From contig DAIEOU010000019.1 of assembly GCA_027348755.1 (NCBI GenBank), positions 1 to 7,361 of the forward strand: a stretch of DNA of 7,361 nucleotides. Direction: 5' to 3'. Source of the DNA: an archaeon. Its GTDB lineage: Archaea; Nanobdellota; Nanobdellia; Pacearchaeales; GW2011-AR1. This document shows, piece by piece, positions 5,280 to 7,361 of the stretch. The translations under genes and the position numbers were made by a program. Under the pieces are notes generated by a model. The model had not been told where the DNA came from, did not search any database, and saw only the letters and a list, made by a program, of their open reading frames with translations. How positions within the stretch are numbered: the first letter of the stretch is position 1; every line of letters begins with the position of its first letter.

Positions 5280-5579
5280 TTAGTAATTCTTGACTATAGC
5301 GAGGATAGCCTGTGACTCCTCTTCTGTTAGGCTTACTTCGGAAAGAACCTTTGACAGCTCCTCGTTGTCTGAAGGCAGAAAATCAGATATCTTAACGAAG
5401 TGCTCATCTCTAAGCTTCAAGTTATTGAGAGCCTTAAGCTCCGATATAAGCTTGTTTGAATCTGCTGAAGAAAGTTTTGTGAATCTCTTAAGGTAATCAG
5501 CTAGAGGAGAAGACTCATCGAGGTTCTTTGCTAAAGCTTTCACTTCTGCAAGACTTACAGGACGCTGATCAAGAATCAT
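5280..5579 (-). CDS. rpoF: DNA-directed RNA polymerase subunit F (Rpo4, Rpb4-like)
   Basis: Rpo4 forms the polymerase stalk with Rpo7 (RpoE) and takes part in open-complex stability and RNA binding. At 99 aa it has the usual small, all-helical, charged character: RPVSLAEVKALAKNL at the N-terminus, a middle helix LADYLKRFTKL, and an HRDC-like end (VKISDFLPSDNEELSKVLSEVSLTEEESQAILAIVKNY). The gene overlaps rpl21e by 4 bp (ATGA) and has a strong AGGAGG 8 nt upstream. Its position between L21e and DUF655 is the standard archaeal order and supports the call. The partner rpoE is not in this window. Confidence 0.94.
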   Translation of the reverse strand: MILDQRPVSLAEVKALAKNLDESSPLADYLKRFTKLSSADSNKLISELKALNNLKLRDEHFVKISDFLPSDNEELSKVLSEVSLTEEESQAILAIVKNY

Positions 5580-5830
5580 TGGGATATCCTCCTCAAATGA
5601 ATTGGCTTTATGAAATATCTTTTAGGCTTGTCAAGATCTTTTATCTCGACTTCATAAGCATCGCCCTGTTTCTTTATTACCTTTCCAGTGCGGCCTTGAG
5701 TTCTATGAGAATATCCGAATATCTGACTGTGCTCTTTAACAACTGCTACGCTGTCGCCTTCTTTGAATTCTTGGAAATACTTCGTGAATGATAGTTTCCC
5801 TCGTGCCTTAATTGGTTTTCGTTTTAACAT
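5576..5830 (-). CDS. rpl21e: Large-subunit ribosomal protein L21e (eL21), short form
   Basis: eL21 binds 23S rRNA near 5S rRNA in the large subunit. The SH3-like core is clear: FQEFKEGDSVAVVKEHSQ, GYSHRTQGRTGKVIKKQGDAYEVEIKD, and the closing YFIKPIHLRRI. At 84 aa it is shorter than usual (about 95-100); it lacks most of the basic N-terminal arm that normally begins with a GFRxKTRxK-type sequence, keeping only KRKPIKARGKLS. No upstream ATG in frame restores the arm, and the TATA box 25.5 bp before the ATG at 5830 supports this start. It begins the coupled run L21e-RpoF-DUF655-S13-S4-S11. Confidence 0.95.
   Translation of the reverse strand: MLKRKPIKARGKLSFTKYFQEFKEGDSVAVVKEHSQIFGYSHRTQGRTGKVIKKQGDAYEVEIKDLDKPKRYFIKPIHLRRISQ
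5588..5594 (-). promoter_or_regulatory. Shine-Dalgarno site for rpoF
   Basis: The minus strand reads GAGGAGG, 8 nt before the rpoF ATG. It is encoded by the leucine-arginine-arginine codons near the end of L21e (TTG AGG AGG), so it is read while L21e is still being translated. Confidence 0.85.
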
Positions 5831-5851
5831 GCTTGTAGATGCCGGAAATGG

Positions 5852-5859
5852 TTTAAAAA
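5852..5859 (-). promoter_or_regulatory. TATA box of the L21e operon
   Basis: The minus strand reads TTTTTAAA, centred 25.5 bp before the L21e ATG. It predicts a leaderless first cistron for the six-gene run. The perfect palindrome AAAAGCTTTT (5856-5865) overlaps its upstream edge, where TFB or a regulator would bind. Confidence 0.65.
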
Positions 5860-5873
5860 GCTTTTGTAAGAGC

Positions 5874-6053
5874 TTAGAACTTCTGAGTTATTGAACCCTG
5901 CATCAAGTTGCCTGAGTCGCTTGCAGATTTCATGTTGCTCTTTATAGCTTCATACATCTTCTGCCCCCAGACTCCGTGGCCGCAGCGTTCGCATACGTCA
6001 AGAACCTCATCAGCTGGTATCTCAGTCTTACAATAAATACACTTTTTTGCCAT
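5874..6053 (-). CDS. Zinc-ribbon mini-protein, 59 aa (CxxC-x12-CxxC)
   Basis: The minus strand encodes a 59-residue protein starting MAKKCIYCKTEIPADEVLDV and continuing CERCGHGVWGQKMYEAI. Two CxxC pairs (C5/C8 and C21/C24) separated by 12 residues form a four-cysteine zinc knuckle or ribbon; the rest is a short helix (KMYEAIKSNMKSA) and a polar tail. I recall near-identical small proteins (KKCIYCK...CEKCG-GVWG-KM) as widespread unnamed genes in DPANN archaea, but no characterised function. The start is supported by a perfect TATA box and a 15-nt leader with AAGGAAAAGAGGAAA before the ATG, unlike the leaderless genes nearby. It lies 43 bp upstream of L21e on the same strand and may be co-expressed with it. 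Confidence 0.85.
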   Translation of the reverse strand: MAKKCIYCKTEIPADEVLDVCERCGHGVWGQKMYEAIKSNMKSASDSGNLMQGSITQKF

Positions 6054-6068
6054 TTTCCTCTTTTCCTT
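6054..6068 (-). promoter_or_regulatory. Predicted short 5' leader with Shine-Dalgarno site for the zinc-ribbon gene
   Basis: If transcription starts about 25.5 bp after the TATA centre, the leader is AAGGAAAAGAGGAAA followed by ATG. It holds purine-rich AAGGA and GAGG matches to the 16S 3' end. This is the first gene of a transcript in the window whose leader most clearly includes a ribosome-binding site. Confidence 0.5.
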
Positions 6069-6089
6069 ATTGCGATTTATTTATCTTAG

Positions 6090-6097
6090 TATATAAA
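6090..6097 (-). promoter_or_regulatory. TATA box of the zinc-ribbon gene
   Basis: The minus strand reads TTTATATA, a perfect box A, centred 40.5 bp before the ATG at 6053. It is the leftward half of the divergent promoter region 6054-6160. Confidence 0.75.
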
Positions 6098-6131
6098 TAT
6101 TAGTGTTATTAAATAAAGATAATTAATTAGA

Positions 6132-6139
6132 ATTAAATA
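6132..6139 (+). promoter_or_regulatory. TATA box of the two-TM/DsbA-like operon
   Basis: The plus strand reads ATTAAATA, centred 25.5 bp before the ATG at 6161. A second copy of the same octamer at 6108-6115 could instead give a 20- to 25-nt leader that would include the AAGG (6153-6156) before the ATG. Sequence alone does not decide between them. Confidence 0.5.
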
Positions 6140-6160
6140 CTGAGTATTATTCAAGGATGT

Positions 6161-6409
6161 ATGAAGATTGGAAATAAAACGTGTTTCTGGCTAGGAATAT
6201 CTGCTCTTGTAATAATGATTGTTGCGTATTTTATACCAATAAATGTTGATTCAGGTTCAAATTACGTCGTTGTTGACAGCATTCTCGGAATACTAATCTT
6301 TCATAACGCTTTTATACTCGGATTATACTTACTCGGGACGGCAGTCTTAATATATATTGGACTGCGGAGAAAAAATAATTACAACAGTGAAAGGAGGTTG
6401 AAAAAATGA
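6161..6409 (+). CDS. Small two-TM membrane protein upstream of the DsbA-like gene
   Basis: The 82-aa protein has a hydrophobic segment at about residues 9-27, a polar loop DSGSNYVVVDS, and a longer hydrophobic stretch at about 41-68, followed by a basic end (LRRKNNYNSERRLKK). The predicted topology puts the loop outside and the basic tail in the cytosol. There is a single cysteine, at residue 8 near the membrane edge, and no CxxC, so it is not an obvious DsbB or VKOR. I do not recognise the family. Its last codons contain the Shine-Dalgarno site of the DsbA-like gene and it overlaps that gene by 4 bp (ATGA), so the two are translationally coupled and may work together, perhaps as a membrane partner; that is inference. 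Confidence 0.7.
   Translation: MKIGNKTCFWLGISALVIMIVAYFIPINVDSGSNYVVVDSILGILIFHNAFILGLYLLGTAVLIYIGLRRKNNYNSERRLKK
6391..6398 (+). promoter_or_regulatory. Strong Shine-Dalgarno site of the DsbA-like gene
   Basis: AAGGAGGT, followed by a 7-nt spacer and ATG at 6406. It is the best match to the 16S 3' end in the window, lies inside the upstream coding region and fixes the start codon. Confidence 0.88.
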
Positions 6410-7158
6410 GTGAAGAAGTTACAATAAAAATAAAGAAGGAAAACATCTGGAAATATGCCACTATAGTTCTCGCTGTTGTTCTTGTTATAGGTGCGTTTGT
6501 CACATTCACTGGAAAGAATCAGACTGCAAGCACCGGACAGCAGGCTGCACAGCAAAACACTGGACAGCAGGCTGCATTAACAATAGATGCTAGCAAGTTT
6601 GCAGACAACTCTCTATTCCCTCACTTGGGACCAAGCAGTGCTAAAGACACTGTAATAGAGTTTGCGGACTTCCAGTGCCCATACTGTGCACTTGCATCAG
6701 GATTCCCTAACTGGACTGCCCAATATCAGTCACAATATAGCGACTTGATAAATGCTGCAGGAAAGCTTGAGGATATGGCTAATAAGGGCCAAATACAATT
6801 CATATATGTACCAATGAGTTTCTTGGGACAGGAATCTGTATATGCTGCTCAAGCAGCTTTGTGTGCAAACCAGCAAGGAAAGTTCTGGGAGATGCACGAT
6901 GCAATATTTAGAGCAAGTGACGGACCTCAGGAAGACACTGGCAAGTATAACAAAGACAAGCTTGAGATTATAGCTGCAGGAATAAGTGGACTCGATCAGG
7001 CAAAGTTTAAGATTTGCCTTGAAAGCGATGCCACTAAGAATGATGTTCAGACCGTTGCTCAGACAGCAAGCGCTGCGGGAGTTACCGGAACGCCAACATT
7101 CGCTGTTAACGGACAACAGGTTTCCGCTTCCTGGACTGCAATACAGGCAAGTCTATAA
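6406..7158 (+). CDS. Membrane-anchored DsbA-like thiol-disulfide oxidoreductase
   Basis: A thioredoxin-fold protein of the DsbA/BdbD type, probably acting outside the membrane to form or shuffle disulfides in exported proteins. In order: a short charged cytosolic end (1-15), one transmembrane anchor (about 16-34), a Gln/Ala/Thr-rich linker (39-58) with a duplicated TGQQAA unit, then the catalytic domain. The active site is CPYC at 91-94 in the typical context VIEFADFQCPYC. The helical insert carries AALCANQQGKFWEMHDAIF (150-168) and GLDQAKFKICLES; C153 and C204 are the extra pair often seen in this subfamily. The cis-proline loop is GVTGTPTFAVNG with Pro230. The protein ends soon after at residue 250, close to the usual end. 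Its redox partner (VKOR or DsbB type) is not in the window. Confidence 0.93.
   Translation: MSEEVTIKIKKENIWKYATIVLAVVLVIGAFVTFTGKNQTASTGQQAAQQNTGQQAALTIDASKFADNSLFPHLGPSSAKDTVIEFADFQCPYCALASGFPNWTAQYQSQYSDLINAAGKLEDMANKGQIQFIYVPMSFLGQESVYAAQAALCANQQGKFWEMHDAIFRASDGPQEDTGKYNKDKLEIIAAGISGLDQAKFKICLESDATKNDVQTVAQTASAAGVTGTPTFAVNGQQVSASWTAIQASL
6535..6576 (+). repeat. Direct repeat in the linker of the DsbA-like gene
   Basis: The 15-mer GGACAGCAGGCTGCA occurs at 6535-6549 and again at 6562-6576, a period of 27 bp (9 codons). It encodes the repeated GQQAA unit of the low-complexity linker between the membrane anchor and the catalytic domain. Confidence 0.85.
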
Positions 7159-7165
7159 AAACAAA

Positions 7166-7185
7166 TTTTATTTTTTTTATTTTCT
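7166..7185 (+). terminator. T-rich terminator after the DsbA-like gene
   Basis: Just past the stop codon the plus strand carries TTTTATTTTTTTTATTTT, a T-rich run of the kind that terminates archaeal RNA polymerase without a hairpin. It separates this operon from the secreted-protein gene that follows. Confidence 0.65.
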
Positions 7186-7197
7186 TAAATTTCTTTC

Positions 7198-7211
7198 AAG
7201 CCGAAAGGCTT
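7198..7211 (+). other. Small hairpin with GAAA tetraloop at the promoter of the secreted-protein gene
   Basis: AAGCC-GAAA-GGCTT forms a 5-bp stem closed by a GNRA tetraloop. Its right arm overlaps the TATA box of the next gene by two bases. It could be part of the 3' end of the upstream transcript or a DNA-level site near the BRE; a chance 5-bp inverted repeat is also possible. Confidence 0.35.
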
Positions 7212-7217
7212 TAAAAC
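7210..7217 (+). promoter_or_regulatory. TATA box of the secreted-protein gene
   Basis: The plus strand reads TTTAAAAC, centred 24.5 bp before the ATG at 7238 (25.5 bp if taken as CTTTAAAA). The start codon is also directly preceded by GGTGAT (7232-7237), which matches the 16S 3' tail but would lie outside a leaderless transcript. Confidence 0.6.
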
Positions 7218-7237
7218 ACAAATAACCTTTGGGTGAT

Positions 7238-7361
7238 ATGAAAAAAGGGGTTTTAGTCGTGTTTGCATTATTAGGTTTTCTCAGTATAGTTGCATTAGCA
7301 AGCGCAGCTTCAAGTACTTGTAATCTTGATGCAGTTCTTGTAAATCAAGATCCAATACATG
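7238..7361 (+). CDS. Secreted protein, N-terminal part; possibly S-layer/COG1361-like (3' truncated by window)
   Basis: The frame starts at ATG 7238 and is still open at the window end, giving 41 residues. It begins with a textbook Sec signal peptide: MKKG, a hydrophobic core VLVVFALLGFLSIVALA, and a likely signal peptidase I site after ALASA. No lipobox is seen; the cysteine at residue 28 follows the cleavage site. The mature start STCNLDAVLVNQDPIH resembles, from memory, the beginning of DPANN surface proteins of the COG1361/S-layer type (a ...NQDP.P..PG.YV... pattern), but too little is visible to be sure. The cysteine makes it a possible client of the DsbA-like protein just upstream; that is inference. 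Confidence 0.75.
   Translation, partial: MKKGVLVVFALLGFLSIVALASAASSTCNLDAVLVNQDPIH

Noticed and set aside
5528..5791. Plus-strand frame of 87 codons across rpoF and rpl21e.
   Set aside because: It is antisense to two recognised genes and has no promoter.
6161..6409. The two-TM protein as DsbB or VKOR, the usual re-oxidase of DsbA.
   Set aside because: It has only one cysteine, two membrane segments and no CxxC.
6730..7116. Minus-strand frame of 128 codons opposite the DsbA-like gene.
   Set aside because: It is antisense to a gene with a clear CPYC thioredoxin domain; its Cys/Leu/Ser-rich translation is typical of a shadow frame.
1..7361. CRISPR array, insertion sequence, integrase, toxin-antitoxin or defence system.
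   Set aside because: No regularly spaced repeats, transposase motifs, terminal inverted repeats or known defence motifs were seen; the only direct repeats are short coding repeats in the S4 tail and the DsbA-like linker.

Overview
The window comes from a small-genome archaeon. The evidence is a run of archaeal-type information-processing genes on the minus strand (ribosomal proteins L21e, S13, S4 and S11, RNA polymerase subunits Rpo4/RpoF and Rpo3/RpoD, a DUF655 protein), TATA/box A promoters, a tRNA gene without encoded CCA, and very tight packing. Short variant ribosomal proteins with charged tails, a DUF5652-type membrane protein, a CxxC...CxxC mini-protein and a membrane-anchored DsbA-like protein all fit a DPANN lineage, perhaps Micrarchaeota or a relative. 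That placement is an inference from gene content, not from a phylogeny.

Layout. Positions 1-111 hold the 3' end of an unidentified plus-strand gene. Facing it is an orphan minus-strand gene of 390 codons (135-1307), then a tRNA-Leu(GAG) on the minus strand (1372-1454). Next come three small minus-strand genes, each behind its own TATA box: a 125-aa protein with hydrophobic segments, an 87-aa two-TM DUF5652-like protein and a 65-aa orphan. From 2433 to 6053 (minus strand, read right to left) lies the information-processing block: zinc-ribbon mini-protein, L21e, RpoF, DUF655, S13, S4, S11, then RpoD behind its own promoter. A divergent promoter region (6054-6160) separates this from a plus-strand pair, a two-TM protein translationally coupled to a membrane-anchored thioredoxin-fold oxidoreductase with a CPYC active site. 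The window ends inside a secreted, possibly S-layer-like gene (7238 onward).

How the genes work together. L21e through S11 form one tightly coupled run (4-bp overlaps or 1-2 nt gaps) that makes small-subunit proteins S13/S4/S11, one large-subunit protein and the Rpo4 stalk subunit. RpoD, the assembly platform subunit of RNA polymerase, follows after a 32-bp gap that contains a TATA box. The right-hand genes concern the cell envelope: disulfide formation and an exported protein.

Most notable observations: (i) the centre of the TATA box lies about 25.5 bp upstream of the ATG at seven genes, and within a base at an eighth, predicting leaderless mRNAs, while Shine-Dalgarno sites appear mainly at genes inside operons; (ii) the tRNA-Leu promoter is placed so that transcription should start at or within about two bases of the mature 5' end; (iii) S13, S4 and S11 each carry an extra charged low-complexity tail, and the S4 tail switches codons exactly where it must encode the S11 Shine-Dalgarno site; (iv) RpoD lacks the iron-sulfur cysteines found in some archaea. 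I found no CRISPR array, insertion sequence, phage gene or obvious defence system. No stretch longer than 300 bases lacks a gene.
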